Positions 9,801 through 18,490 are shown, counted from the first letter of the stretch. The stretch: DNA of 64,000 nucleotides from Bacteroides sp. (GCA_019416685.1 DXWV01000024.1:31466-95465), one strand, 5' to 3'. Notes: generated by a model not told the origin, from the letters alone. Made by a program: numbers and translations.

Positions 9801-10084
9801 TCTATTTTTCGTTGGTTTTTCACAGGCACTTCTTTGGAGTCAAGCCCTATAAAAGAGAATACTAACACGGCCTTACCAGGATTGGCAACGGTAAGTTTAT
9901 AGTTACCTTCCATGTCGGTCGTAGTTCCTACAGTTGTTCCTTTAATAAGGATATTTGCACCGGGTAAACCTTCCTGATCGGCATCAACCACCTGACCAGT
10001 GACTTCGATACTTCCTTGTGCGTGTACCTGTAGAGTGAAACAAGTACATAATACAAGAAAGATGTAGCGTAATACATTTTTCAT
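6896..10084 (-). CDS. SusC/RagA-family TonB-dependent transporter
   Basis: The 1062-residue outer-membrane protein has a signal peptide (ending VHAQ), a carboxypeptidase-regulatory-like domain (about 25-105, SIEVTGQVVDADQEGLPGANI), a TonB plug (about 115-235, with VKIGYATVKRKDLTGSVSSV and the conserved SIDILKDASSTAIYGARGANGVV segment) and a long beta-barrel. It lacks an N-terminal STN signalling domain, so it is unlikely to signal directly to an anti-sigma factor. First gene of the susC-susD-sulfatase set. No local regulator is encoded next to it. Confidence 0.94.
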   Translation of the reverse strand: MKNVLRYIFLVLCTCFTLQVHAQGSIEVTGQVVDADQEGLPGANILIKGTTVGTTTDMEGNYKLTVANPGKAVLVFSFIGLDSKEVPVKNQRKIDVTLESSAVELEEVVKIGYATVKRKDLTGSVSSVKASELAAVPISDVTQALSGKVAGVQVIRSQGSPDADVSIKVRGGTSITQSNEPLYIIDGFPAEDGLKGIEANDIESIDILKDASSTAIYGARGANGVVLVTTKGGKQDKLSISYDMYIGFKKVNKKYDLLDVEDFVKLDYERYIDQPDKMRDVIIPTYGNFDEYDQLYGNRSGIDWQKEVFENHSAISQQHKFTISGGSKTSKYLFSYTRNDDKGIWYGSGLKRDNFRMKINQVASEWLNLSANASYIDETTEGLGSLQEGGAFSRMQHVIQYRPTIGKNGSDNDLLINDDDPVLLLEGASPMQSPIASIESESIEKRNRILNINGDAEIKFNKEWSYRGTVGIRKRMRNEDVFYSERSKQAKNAGAPFGWKKSTDEESFMYNNVLTYNKSFNINHQLDLVGGQEFISFKSKYLKTGATNFPDKNFGLNDMSLGASPDIVQTINQEERMLSYFFRANYNLKQRYLFAASIRADGSSKFGANNKWGYFPSASFAWRASEEDFIKRWNVFSNLKVRLSYGAAGNNHIDNYLSLSKIGSVWIPYGTGTQSGFVSKQLYNPDLKWETNITANLGLDMGFFDQRLQLTIDIYNVETKGLLLDAPIPQLSGFKNMMINAGKTNNKGIEVSITSHNIHTRDFTWTTNINLAHNKNKVKELYMSDYMEIVSGWAQTSEFNKSDYMIRVGQSLGQMYGYRLKGIYTMDDFTYDANQQKYILKEGIPYDKSRYPKPGYWKFEDIDKNGEITDKDREVIGNANPKLYGGMTNTLTWKGFDLSIFLNFSIGNKVYSANKMYYTKFNNQWRNTLKDEALNRFTVMNAKGEYIFNDPAQLAEVNRNRNYVSIEGSSDLYFHSGYVEDGSFLKINNISLGYTLPRELTKKIKLSTVRFYATGYNLHTFTKYSGYDPEVNTYPNNGLTPGIDWGAYPSSISFVFGANIAF

Positions 10085-10237
10085 ACGTGTTTGAATATAA
10101 GATTAATACTAGGTTTTAGTGTTTGCAATGTAACATTTTATTTCTTTTTGTGCTTTCAGCTTCGTTGTTGTTATTTTTGTTTTTGATTTTTGGATTTTAA
10201 TTCTGTGTAAATTAAATATAAATTTGTTGAATATTAT

Positions 10238-10286
10238 AAAAGAAGTCCCGGAAAGAGAATATTGATCTCTTTCCGGGACTTCTTTT
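10238..10286 (-). terminator. Terminator after yqeY (end of dcw cluster)
   Basis: A perfect 20-bp inverted repeat, 10238-10257 against 10267-10286, encloses a 9-nt loop. The stem is GC-rich at its centre (CCCGG/CCGGG) and has AAAA/TTTT at its base. It lies 57 bp past the yqeY stop and should end dcw transcription before the susC promoter region. Confidence 0.85.
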
Positions 10287-10343
10287 AAAAACTGGTATTT
10301 ACTTCGGTTTTCTCATAGAGAATTCCTCTGTATATTGAAAAAA

Positions 10344-10793
10344 TTAACCGAGTAACTCTTTAACTTTAGCAGATATAGCGCGACCTTCTGCCAGTCCGGC
10401 AAGTTTTTTGGAGGCAATCCCCATTACTTTACCCATATCTTTACCGCTTGTAGCACCTGTCTCTGCAATGATTTCTTTTAGCGCTGCTTCCAGTTCTTCC
10501 GGAGTCATCTGTTTAGGCAGATAAGCTTCCATAACCTTCACTTGTGCTAATTCACCGTCTGCCAGGTCCTGACGTCCTTGTCCGATGTAAATTTCTGCAG
10601 AGTCTTTTCCTTGCTTTACCAGTTTCTGGATGATCTTTAAAGCAGCATCATCTGTCAGAATATCATTTGCTCCCGGAGCTGTTTTTGCTTCCAGAAAGAA
10701 TTTCTTTACATTTCTCAGTGTTTCAAGGGCTACCTTATCTTTAGCCTTCATTGCGTTTTTAATGTCTTCGCTGACCCTTTCGAATAAATCCAT
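10344..10793 (-). CDS. GatB/YqeY domain protein
   Basis: The 149-residue protein matches the YqeY family, a free-standing relative of the helical tail of GatB, the tRNA-dependent amidotransferase subunit that contacts tRNA. It starts MDLFERVSEDIKNAMKAKDK and ends with the conserved GKDMGKVMG...GRAISAKVKELL segment. The cellular role is unsettled. It is last in the dcw run, 118 bp after ftsZ, and that gap carries one copy of the module repeated on both sides of ftsZ. A strong terminator follows. Confidence 0.9.
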   Translation of the reverse strand: MDLFERVSEDIKNAMKAKDKVALETLRNVKKFFLEAKTAPGANDILTDDAALKIIQKLVKQGKDSAEIYIGQGRQDLADGELAQVKVMEAYLPKQMTPEELEAALKEIIAETGATSGKDMGKVMGIASKKLAGLAEGRAISAKVKELLG

Positions 10794-10799
10794 GACTAT

Positions 10800-10876
10800 A
10801 TTTACAATTTATTCCCTATGGTCATGACCATTCTCTGATCTTTATCGCATAGGTACGTTAACGATTTACAATTAAA
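10800..10876. repeat. ftsZ-flanking module, copy A
   Basis: This segment between ftsZ and yqeY matches 12229-12305 over about 70 bp: shared TTATTCCCTATGGTCATGA, TCTGAT, AGGTACGTTA and ATTTACAATT blocks in the same order. Its core ATGGTCATGACCAT (10818-10831) is a perfect 14-bp palindrome. Read on the minus strand it also carries TACCTATG (10848-10855), a near-match to the -7 consensus. Confidence 0.75.
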
Positions 10877-10911
10877 AAAAACTCTTATTTCTTTAATTTT
10901 CAACTTTCAAC

Positions 10912-12225
10912 TCAAAACGTGATTAGTCCGCTTTCGTCCACGGCTTCTTCCGTTGCAATCTCTTCTTCCAAAGCTGCCTTTGCTCTGATTTTACCAAGAG
11001 TGGTTTTATCACGCTGATAGGTTGGTGAGTCTTCTACCATCGCAATGATATCGTCATTATCCAGATCTTCGGCACTGAAAATATAGATATGACGACGTTT
11101 ACGGATATTCTTACTGCCAATACTGCTGGCACTTTCGCCATATGCCTTGCGAATACGCTCTTTGTTTTTCTCTTTTTCTTCTTCTAATTGGAGTTGGCGT
11201 TCTTCCTCTTCCTGGCTGCGTTTCTCGAGCACACTGTCCATACCCGGTACATCTTCTACACCAAATCCGGTAGCAAGCACGGTTATTTTTACTTTCTTAT
11301 CCAGCGAACTGTCCATAGCCACACCCCAGATAACTTCTACTCCTTCACGGAATTTGCTCATGAACTCGTGGATTTCATTCATTTCTTCCATCATCAATTC
11401 TGAATTAGGACAGAAAGAAACGTTCAACATGACTTTCTTTGCATTGAAGATATCGTTGTTGTTCAGTAACGGTGAGTGCAGAGCATCATCGATGGCCTTT
11501 GTTACACGATTTTCACCTTCTCCGAAACCGGTACTCATGATGGCTACACCACCATCTTTCAAGATTGTTTTTACATCTGCGAAGTCCAGATTCACGGTAC
11601 CCCGCATTGTGATAATTTCAGCTATACTTTTGGCCGCGATAGAAAGTGTATCATCCGCTTTTCCGAACGCATTCATAAAAGTGAGGTCAGAATATATTTC
11701 TCTCAGACGTTCATTGTTGATGACCAACAGCGCATCTACATGTTGGGCGATACGTTCTACACCATCCAGTGCCTGAATGATTTTCTTTTCTCCTTCAAAG
11801 ATGAAAGGGATAGTTACGATACCTACAGTCAGGATATCCATCTCCTTAGCAATACGGGCTATGACAGGAGCAGCACCGGTTCCTGTTCCTCCTCCCATTC
11901 CGGCAGTGATAAATACCATTTTGGTACCATCATTCAGCAAGGTTTTGATGTCTTCGATACTTTCTTCAGCTGCATCACGTGCCCGATCGGGGCGATTACC
12001 GGCACCCAGACCTTCCGTAATGTTACGGCCTAATTGTAGTTTAACAGGCACAGGTGATTCCGCCAATGCCTGATTATCCGTATTACAGAGAACGAATGTT
12101 ACGTCATGTATACCCTCCCTGTACATGTGGTTTACGGCATTACCGCCACCACCACCTACACCAATAACTTTGATGATCTTCGGTGAATCTGTCGGGAAAT
12201 CGAATTGTACTATCTCGTCCGTCAT
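10912..12225 (-). CDS. ftsZ: Cell division protein FtsZ
   Basis: A 437-residue tubulin-like GTPase that polymerises into the division ring. The N-terminal glycine loop GVGGGGGNAVNHM and the tubulin signature GGGTGTGAAP (residues 111-120) are intact. After the C-terminal domain (ending about residue 320) there is a charged, Glu/Lys/Arg-rich linker and a tail, longer than in E. coli FtsZ. The E. coli-type C-terminal peptide is not evident, and the protein ends in an acidic stretch followed by GLITF. The gene is downstream of ftsA in the dcw cluster and is bracketed by two copies of a palindrome-bearing repeat module that may hold extra promoters or operators. Confidence 0.97.
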   Translation of the reverse strand: MTDEIVQFDFPTDSPKIIKVIGVGGGGGNAVNHMYREGIHDVTFVLCNTDNQALAESPVPVKLQLGRNITEGLGAGNRPDRARDAAEESIEDIKTLLNDGTKMVFITAGMGGGTGTGAAPVIARIAKEMDILTVGIVTIPFIFEGEKKIIQALDGVERIAQHVDALLVINNERLREIYSDLTFMNAFGKADDTLSIAAKSIAEIITMRGTVNLDFADVKTILKDGGVAIMSTGFGEGENRVTKAIDDALHSPLLNNNDIFNAKKVMLNVSFCPNSELMMEEMNEIHEFMSKFREGVEVIWGVAMDSSLDKKVKITVLATGFGVEDVPGMDSVLEKRSQEEEERQLQLEEEKEKNKERIRKAYGESASSIGSKNIRKRRHIYIFSAEDLDNDDIIAMVEDSPTYQRDKTTLGKIRAKAALEEEIATEEAVDESGLITF

Positions 12226-12228
12226 AAT

Positions 12229-12305
12229 ATTTACTATTTATTCCCTATGGTCATGATCATTATCTGATTCTGGCACTAAGGTACGTTATCTATTTACAAT
12301 TTACT
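12229..12305. repeat. ftsZ-flanking module, copy B
   Basis: Between ftsA and ftsZ, this copy of the module has the palindrome ATGGTCATGATCAT (12247-12260, one mismatch from symmetry) and minus-strand TACCTTAG (12276-12283), one base off the -7 consensus TAnnTTTG. It lies 3 bp beyond the ftsZ start, so it would form its promoter or leader. Heptamer-type ATTTACA/ATTTACT spacers frame it. Confidence 0.7.
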
Positions 12306-12333
12306 ATTTATTGGTTGTCTGGCATTTATTATT

Positions 12334-13767
12334 CTATTTCATATCGTCATCAGAGAATATCTCGTTAGAAATTTTATTGAAGGTTTTTTCAAACCAGCTG
12401 GGTCCTTCTTTTTTCTTTTTTCGTGCTTCTTCCTTTTTACGTTTCTCTTCTTCTTTCCGGCGTCTGTCTTCATCACGGCGCCGTTTATCCTCTTCGTCTT
12501 TCTTCTTTTTTGCCTCACGAGCAGCAGCTTCCTGTTCCTTCAATGCTTCATCTTCTTCGAACATATTGACAGGCTCCGTTATAACGGGCTGCGGAGGAGT
12601 TACAGGACGTGCTTCTATCAGACAACAATTTTCTTTTCCTTCAAACAGTAAACCGAATAATGTGTTTTGTGTTCCGTCTTTCTTTATCAGATCGCTGTCT
12701 GTATGTATCGTATTGCGAATACTTCTGGCAGTCCGTATCTTTTCAATTTTAGTCCTTTTGCGAAACATGGTATCCAGATTTTTCAGATTAGCGGCTCCAC
12801 CGGTGATGATAATGCCGGACAATAATTTGTCATCATAACCTGATAACTGAATTTGATTCCATACATTCGTGATAATTTCTTCTACCCGTGCTTCGATAAT
12901 GTTGTTTAATGCTTGTAGCTCGACTGTACGGCTTCCATCCTCGAGTTGGCAGGTAGCAGCTTCTTCACTCTCTTCTTCCTCATACATTACATTTCCGAAA
13001 GTTATTTTCAGGCGTTCGGCTTCTTCCTCTTCCATCTGCATGGAGGTAATGTCGCGCGTAATGCTGTTTCCACCTAACGGCAATACTGTGAGGAAACGAA
13101 GAATATTATTTTTATAAACAGAGATCGTAGTGGTGTCAGCTCCGAAGTCGATAAGTGCACAGCCGGAACGGCGCTCACTTTCACTTAGTACGGCATTGGC
13201 CGTTACTAATGGAGAAATAAGCAGGTCGGCTATTTCTATTTTAGCCTGTTCGAAACAACGTTCCAGATTTTTTTTGATCGAAGCTCGTGCAACGATATTC
13301 AGGAAACGTCCCTCTATATGGCTACCGGCCACTCCTACAGGATCTGCCTGCAGGTTGTTTCCGATTTTATATTCCTGTGGGGCAACATCCAATATATCCA
13401 TGTCTACCAACGGAATTTCCAGATTCTCATCGCAGATAGCATCTACTAACTCTTGCGAGATGATTGTTTCTTCGTTCAGATCACGGCTTACGACATTTCG
13501 TACAGTACGGAGTGATTGTCCGCCGATACCTACGTATACCTTGGCGATTGAGTTTTTCAGATCGCCTTCCAGCTTGTTAATGATGGACGTAAGGCTTTGG
13601 GCTGTCTTATCCAGATTATAGATAATTCCTTTTCGGATGAACGAAGAAGAATCTTCTTTGGCATAAGCCAACACCTGCATACTTCCGTCACTGTTCTTTC
13701 TTCCGGCAATACCGGTAACCTTCGATGAACCCAGTTCAATAGCGGCGATAAATTCTGTTGTTGCCAT
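12334..13767 (-). CDS. ftsA: Cell division protein FtsA
   Basis: A 477-residue actin-fold ATPase that tethers FtsZ filaments to the membrane. The N-terminal FIAAIELGSSKVTGIAGR phosphate-1 segment and the LIDFGADTTTISVY phosphate-2 segment are visible, as is the adenosine-motif GIIITGGAANLKNLD. From about residue 400 a highly charged stretch of some 50 residues, almost all Lys, Arg and Glu, precedes a C-terminal amphipathic helix (PSWFEKTFNKISNEIF) suited to membrane binding. The charged spacer is longer than in proteobacterial FtsA. Upstream is ftsQ, downstream ftsZ. Confidence 0.95.
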   Translation of the reverse strand: MATTEFIAAIELGSSKVTGIAGRKNSDGSMQVLAYAKEDSSSFIRKGIIYNLDKTAQSLTSIINKLEGDLKNSIAKVYVGIGGQSLRTVRNVVSRDLNEETIISQELVDAICDENLEIPLVDMDILDVAPQEYKIGNNLQADPVGVAGSHIEGRFLNIVARASIKKNLERCFEQAKIEIADLLISPLVTANAVLSESERRSGCALIDFGADTTTISVYKNNILRFLTVLPLGGNSITRDITSMQMEEEEAERLKITFGNVMYEEEESEEAATCQLEDGSRTVELQALNNIIEARVEEIITNVWNQIQLSGYDDKLLSGIIITGGAANLKNLDTMFRKRTKIEKIRTARSIRNTIHTDSDLIKKDGTQNTLFGLLFEGKENCCLIEARPVTPPQPVITEPVNMFEEDEALKEQEAAAREAKKKKDEEDKRRRDEDRRRKEEEKRKKEEARKKKKEGPSWFEKTFNKISNEIFSDDDMK

Positions 13768-13773
13768 ATTTCT

Positions 13774-13809
13774 TATTTACGATTTTACAATTTACAATTT
13801 ACAATTGAC
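13774..13809. repeat. Heptamer spacer, ftsQ-ftsA
   Basis: The gap holds a 7-nt periodic run of the ATTTACA type (GATTTTACA, ATTTACA, ATTTACA, ATTGACT). The same type of spacer recurs in other gaps of the window. Confidence 0.7.
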
Positions 13810-13825
13810 TGTGTGCAAGCATTCA

Positions 13826-14563
13826 TCATTGATGCTTGGTGCAGATAATCTGGTTACTGAACTCCAGACTGATACGTGAATATTTATTCCATCCCACCTC
13901 GTTCAAAGCCTTCCCATAGAATGTTTTCAGGCGATCCAGCTTATCTTCAAAGTGTTCCAGTTTTCCGAGATAGACAATGTGATCACCTACCCGTGGTACC
14001 AGTTCAATATCCTTACCGGGCAGTACATGAATTTGTTCTATCTGAGCATCCCAGAATGGATTGTTTTGCAAAAATACACCAAACTTATATAAATCCCTCA
14101 TTGCAAACGACTTTTCTACATTTCCGGTTACAATTGTCCGGCGAGCTACGCATTTGGCTTCGGGTGGCATGATGGTTCCTTTGTTATCTACATAATAGTT
14201 CTCGCCATTATTGCTCATGATGCGGAGGATCGGAATACGCTGTTTAACTTCTACGCAGAGTTTGCCACTGGGAGTTTTATAGCATTCTGTTTCGTCAATA
14301 AGCGGGTGTTTATCCAGTTCCCGTTCCAAGGTCTTAGTCTGAATGCGTTCCATTTTCTTTCCTACCGGGTAGATTCCTTTCTTTTGTAGTATTCCGGCTA
14401 CTTCGTCTTTTGTTACGAAACCGGCATAAACCGTGTCCTTGATAATTAATTCCATGTCACGACAAACCTGGTTGGCCGGTTTACGGTTGAATACTGTCAC
14501 GGCTATACACAGATAGGCAGTGACGAGTAACAGGACGAGGGATAAAAGAATCCGTTTCAGCAT
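13826..14563 (-). CDS. ftsQ: Cell division protein FtsQ
   Basis: The 245-residue protein has a short cytoplasmic start, one transmembrane helix (about residues 5-24, ILLSLVLLLVTAYLCIAVTVF) and a periplasmic POTRA/FtsQ-like domain that in other bacteria links FtsB/FtsL to the divisome. Identification rests on topology, the motif YYVDNKGTIMP typical of FtsQ and the position between murC and ftsA. Sequence is divergent, as expected for the phylum. Confidence 0.85.
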   Translation of the reverse strand: MLKRILLSLVLLLVTAYLCIAVTVFNRKPANQVCRDMELIIKDTVYAGFVTKDEVAGILQKKGIYPVGKKMERIQTKTLERELDKHPLIDETECYKTPSGKLCVEVKQRIPILRIMSNNGENYYVDNKGTIMPPEAKCVARRTIVTGNVEKSFAMRDLYKFGVFLQNNPFWDAQIEQIHVLPGKDIELVPRVGDHIVYLGKLEHFEDKLDRLKTFYGKALNEVGWNKYSRISLEFSNQIICTKHQ

Positions 14564-14593
14564 AATGACATTTACAATTATACGATTTACAAA

Positions 14594-15988
14594 TTATGAT
14601 TGAGGTTTGTTCAATCTTGTATTTAATTTTTCTGTAATAGATGGAACATAGTTGTCTATGTCACCAGCTCCAAGAGTGATTAATACTTCTATGTCCTTGT
14701 TTTCCAGGATATTCAGTATTTCTTCTTTTTTACACATGCATTTTTTTATACCGGGGCGGAGATTGTCGTAAATCAGTTGGCTGGTTACTCCCGGTATGGG
14801 CTGTTCACGCGCCGGGTAGATGTCTACCAGAATTACTTCGTCCAAAAGGGATAAACTATCTGCGAAATCCTTATAGAAATCACGTGTACGTGTATATAAA
14901 TGAGGTTGGAAGACAGCTGTAATCTTTTTGTCTTTATACAATTCGCGGATAGACAAAACACTCTGTTTGATCTCTGACGGATGGTGAGCATAATCACTCA
15001 GAAAGACAATACGATCATTTTTGATCTTGAAATCAAAACGGCGGTCTACCCCATGGAAACTTACCATACCTTGTTTGATTTCCTCATTAGTGACACCATT
15101 CAGATGAGCAAGTGCCATGGCAGCCACTCCATTTTCGATGTTGATACTTATGGGTATTCCCAGTTGGATATCATTGATACGTACGTCCGGTCCTACAAAA
15201 TCAATGAAGATCTCACCGTTTCCGATACGGATATTCTCAGCATGGAAATCACCTTCGTCACGAGAATAAGTATATATTTTCACTCCTTGCTGTACCTGAG
15301 GCTGCAAAGAAATTCCTTTGCGAATAATCAATGCACCACCCGGTTGAATGAGCGTGGTGTAGTGCTTAAAACTTTCAAGGTATGCTTCTGCTGTTCCGTA
15401 GATGTCCAGATGATCGGGGTCCGTAGATGTGATGACAGACATAAACGGAGATAGCCAGTGGAAGGAACGGTCAAATTCATCCGCTTCGATTACGGTGTAC
15501 GGGCTTGTTTTCGAAAGTAGCAGGTTAGTTCCATAATTCTTTGAAATTCCTCCCAGGAAAGCTGTACAACCCACATGTGACTGGTGTAACAAATGTGCAG
15601 TCATCGTCGAAGTAGTTGTCTTTCCATGGGTCCCGGCTACGCAAAGCCCTTTACTGGAGTGTGTAATGGTTCCCAGTACTTGGGCACGTTTCTGTATTTC
15701 AAAACCGTTGTTACGGAAATAAACCAGTTCGGCATGTTCCTGTGGTACGGCGGGGGTCAGTATGACGAGAGTACTTTCCTTGTCTTTACATACTTCGGGA
15801 ATCAGGTCTGCACTTTCTTCGTAGTGTATTTGTGCACCTTCGGCAATAAGGCACTCAGTTAGTTCGCTGGGTGTACGGTCATAGCCGGCTACAAATTTTC
15901 CTTTGGAAAGAAAGTAGCGTACAAGTGCACTCATTCCGATGCCACCGGCACCAACAAAATAGACTGATTTTATAGTTTCGATATTCAT
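14594..15988 (-). CDS. murC: UDP-N-acetylmuramate--L-alanine ligase
   Basis: A 464-residue Mur ligase that adds L-Ala to UDP-MurNAc in the cytoplasm. It has the N-terminal Rossmann motif FVGAGGIGMSAL, the ATP loop CVAGTHGKTTTS (about residues 116-127) and the HPSEIKQ and HLYTRTRDF segments of MurC. Its start overlaps the last codon of murG by 4 bp, so the two are translationally coupled. A 30-bp gap with ATTTACA-type sequence leads to ftsQ. Confidence 0.96.
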   Translation of the reverse strand: MNIETIKSVYFVGAGGIGMSALVRYFLSKGKFVAGYDRTPSELTECLIAEGAQIHYEESADLIPEVCKDKESTLVILTPAVPQEHAELVYFRNNGFEIQKRAQVLGTITHSSKGLCVAGTHGKTTTSTMTAHLLHQSHVGCTAFLGGISKNYGTNLLLSKTSPYTVIEADEFDRSFHWLSPFMSVITSTDPDHLDIYGTAEAYLESFKHYTTLIQPGGALIIRKGISLQPQVQQGVKIYTYSRDEGDFHAENIRIGNGEIFIDFVGPDVRINDIQLGIPISINIENGVAAMALAHLNGVTNEEIKQGMVSFHGVDRRFDFKIKNDRIVFLSDYAHHPSEIKQSVLSIRELYKDKKITAVFQPHLYTRTRDFYKDFADSLSLLDEVILVDIYPAREQPIPGVTSQLIYDNLRPGIKKCMCKKEEILNILENKDIEVLITLGAGDIDNYVPSITEKLNTRLNKPQS

Positions 15989-17097
15989 TGTTGTGCTAAT
16001 TTTATCACTTCTTTTGCTATGATAGTAGCAGAGTCCGGCAACGCCAGCTTTGCTATATTCTCACTTAAATCTTTTAATTTCGTAGCATTGGTAATTGTTT
16101 CTAATGCTACAGACAATAGTTTCTCTTCTGCTTCTACGTCTTTTACATATATAGCAGCCTGCTTATTGACCAAAGCTAATGCATTCTTAGTCTGATGATC
16201 TTCAGCTACATTAGGCGAAGGAACCAGAATAACCGGTTTGTTCAACAGGCAGAATTCTGATATAGAACCCGCACCGGCACGGGAGATTATCAGGTCGGCC
16301 ACCAGATAAGCTGTGGCCATGTTTTTAATAAAGTCTGTTACATACAGATTCGGAATTTCTCCTGCTGTCTTAACAGCTTCCATTACTTGTTGATAATATA
16401 TTTTTCCTGTTTGCCAGATGAATTGAATGCCGGTTGTCTCTTTTATTGTTTGTAACCCCGCTATCAGCGTATTATTAATGGTACGTGCACCAAGACTACC
16501 TCCCAGAATTAGTATTGTTTGTTTTTCCGGACTAAGTCCAAAAGCCTGTATTGCCTCTTCCCGGCTCTGAGTATTGGTGAACAGATTTTGTCGAACCGGA
16601 TTTCCTGTCATCCGTATTTTATCTGCCGGAAAGAATTTTTCCATGCCATCATACGCCACGCATATTTTACATGCTTTCTTTGCCAGTAACTTATTGGTTA
16701 CTCCTGCATAAGAATTTTGTTCTTGTATCAGAGTTGGAACTCCCATCATACCAGCCATCTTCAGAGTTGGTCCGCTGGCATAACCACCAACGCCTACTGC
16801 TACTTGGGGACGAAACTTCTTAATGATACTCTTTGCTTTCCATTGGCTACGTACCAGCTTAATAAGTACAGAGAAGTTCTTCCACAGGTGTTTACGGTCG
16901 AATCCGGCAACCGGTAGTCCGATAATATCATAACCGGCATCAGGTACGCGTTGCATTTCCATCCGCCCTTCAGCACCAACGAATAATATTTTGGCATCAG
17001 GACACTGCTCTTTTATGGCATTAGCGATGGATACAGCCGGAAAGATGTGTCCTCCTGTGCCGCCACCACTGATGATAATTCTAAGCTCTTTTTCCAT
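15985..17097 (-). CDS. murG: MurG glycosyltransferase
   Basis: The 370-residue protein transfers GlcNAc from UDP-GlcNAc to lipid I to form lipid II on the inner face of the membrane. The GT28 glycine loops are clear: IIISGGGTGGHIFPAVSIA at the N-terminus, GVGGYASGP, and the C-terminal donor-binding part with LILGGSLGARTIN and ISRAGAGSISE. It lies 71 bp after ftsW and overlaps murC by 4 bp. Confidence 0.97.
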   Translation of the reverse strand: MEKELRIIISGGGTGGHIFPAVSIANAIKEQCPDAKILFVGAEGRMEMQRVPDAGYDIIGLPVAGFDRKHLWKNFSVLIKLVRSQWKAKSIIKKFRPQVAVGVGGYASGPTLKMAGMMGVPTLIQEQNSYAGVTNKLLAKKACKICVAYDGMEKFFPADKIRMTGNPVRQNLFTNTQSREEAIQAFGLSPEKQTILILGGSLGARTINNTLIAGLQTIKETTGIQFIWQTGKIYYQQVMEAVKTAGEIPNLYVTDFIKNMATAYLVADLIISRAGAGSISEFCLLNKPVILVPSPNVAEDHQTKNALALVNKQAAIYVKDVEAEEKLLSVALETITNATKLKDLSENIAKLALPDSATIIAKEVIKLAQQ

Positions 17098-17168
17098 TAT
17101 ATATTATTTTAGTGAACTACTCCTTGCGGATATCATAGGATATCAGGACGCCTACCTGTAGTCCTTAA

Positions 17169-18461
17169 CTATTTCTCTTTCTCAAACTCAGCATCACTAT
17201 TCAATACCTGTGCTGTTGGTTCTGCAACTATCTGGGCCTCGGTTGTTTCTGCTGCTATCTGCATTTGTAGCTGTGCATCACGTTCTTTCTGCTCTTCAAG
17301 ATAAGCTGTATAACGGCTTACACTCAGTATCATACCGATATAGGCACAATTTATTAAAGTTGAAGTACCTCCTTTACTGATGAGTGGCAGAGGTTGACCT
17401 GTCACCGGGAATAAACCAACGGCTACCATCATATTTAAAATAGCCTGCGATACCAACATGAGTGCTATACCCATTACCAGAAAAGCAGGGAATGTCCGTT
17501 CACATTTTTGTGCTATACGCCCGGCACGTACCAGAAGCCAGATATATAGGCAGACTACAAAGGCTCCTCCCACTAATCCTAACTCTTCTATAATAATAGC
17601 AAAGATAAAATCGGAGAATGCCTGACTCAGGAAATCACGTTGAATAGAGTTACCAGGTGCTTTACCGACAAAATTACTTGTTGCAATAGCAATACGGGCA
17701 TGCGCTATCTGGGCATCTTTGTCTATATCAAACTTAGCAGCCGGTACTTCCTCTTTTTCTGTGAAGTTGGTAATACGACTTTTCCATGTGTCAAAACGGT
17801 GCAGAAAAGGAATATCTGAATCCTTTGGGATAGCCAGCAGAAATACGACACCTATTATACCTACCAATCCCAATGAACCTATTAAAAGAAGTAGTTTCCG
17901 CGCTGCTACCCGTCCGATAAACATCATCAGAAATACGACTCCGAATAGCAACATTGCTGTTGAAAGGTTTTCCGGAGCAATCAACAGGCAAACAAGCCCG
18001 GTGATAATCATGATGTATTTGAATGCCTTCGGATTAGCTCCTTCGTCATCTTGTCTTTTGGATAGAATAAAAGAAACTGCAATTACTACAGCCATCTTTG
18101 CCAGTTCCGATGGCTGGAACTGTAATCCCATGAACGACATCCAACGTGCTGCACCATTGACGCGATCGCCTGTGATAACCCCCATCAGCGTGACGAAAGC
18201 CAGCAGTACAACAGAGACAGGGTATAGGAAAACAGGGAATACCTGAAACCATTTATAAGGGATATTGTGCATCAACACTACAACAACGGCCCCCACCATC
18301 AGGATGATAGAATGCTGTGTGATTGGTCCCCAGTGGTCCCCGCTCTTATACGTCAGGGTGCTGGCTGCCGAAAACACCTCAATGATTGAGATGAGGCAGA
18401 GGCAGAGAAAGATAATCCAGATTACCTTATCGCCCTTGAATATGTTCTTTAATAGATCCAC
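17169..18461 (-). CDS. ftsW: FtsW/RodA-type peptidoglycan polymerase
   Basis: A polytopic SEDS protein of 430 residues with about ten hydrophobic helices. SEDS proteins polymerise glycan strands from lipid II together with a class B penicillin-binding protein, here probably the FtsI encoded four genes upstream. Family segments GDRVNGAARWMSFMGLQFQPSE and the C-terminal PVTGQPLPLISKGGTSTLINC are present. A soluble C-terminal tail of about 45 residues rich in Glu and Ala follows the last helix. The gene lies between murD and murG. Confidence 0.94.
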   Translation of the reverse strand: MDLLKNIFKGDKVIWIIFLCLCLISIIEVFSAASTLTYKSGDHWGPITQHSIILMVGAVVVVLMHNIPYKWFQVFPVFLYPVSVVLLAFVTLMGVITGDRVNGAARWMSFMGLQFQPSELAKMAVVIAVSFILSKRQDDEGANPKAFKYIMIITGLVCLLIAPENLSTAMLLFGVVFLMMFIGRVAARKLLLLIGSLGLVGIIGVVFLLAIPKDSDIPFLHRFDTWKSRITNFTEKEEVPAAKFDIDKDAQIAHARIAIATSNFVGKAPGNSIQRDFLSQAFSDFIFAIIIEELGLVGGAFVVCLYIWLLVRAGRIAQKCERTFPAFLVMGIALMLVSQAILNMMVAVGLFPVTGQPLPLISKGGTSTLINCAYIGMILSVSRYTAYLEEQKERDAQLQMQIAAETTEAQIVAEPTAQVLNSDAEFEKEK

Positions 18462-18490
18462 TGTTTAAATTAAGAATTAAAGATTAAAAA

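Noticed and set aside
10085..10237. Promoter of susC
   Set aside because: TACATTGC (10125-10132 on the minus strand) is only a poor match to TAnnTTTG and has no -33 element, so no promoter is claimed.
11147..11776. A 209-residue plus-strand frame opposite ftsZ
   Set aside because: Low-complexity Ser-rich translation of the antisense of ftsZ, with no family features.
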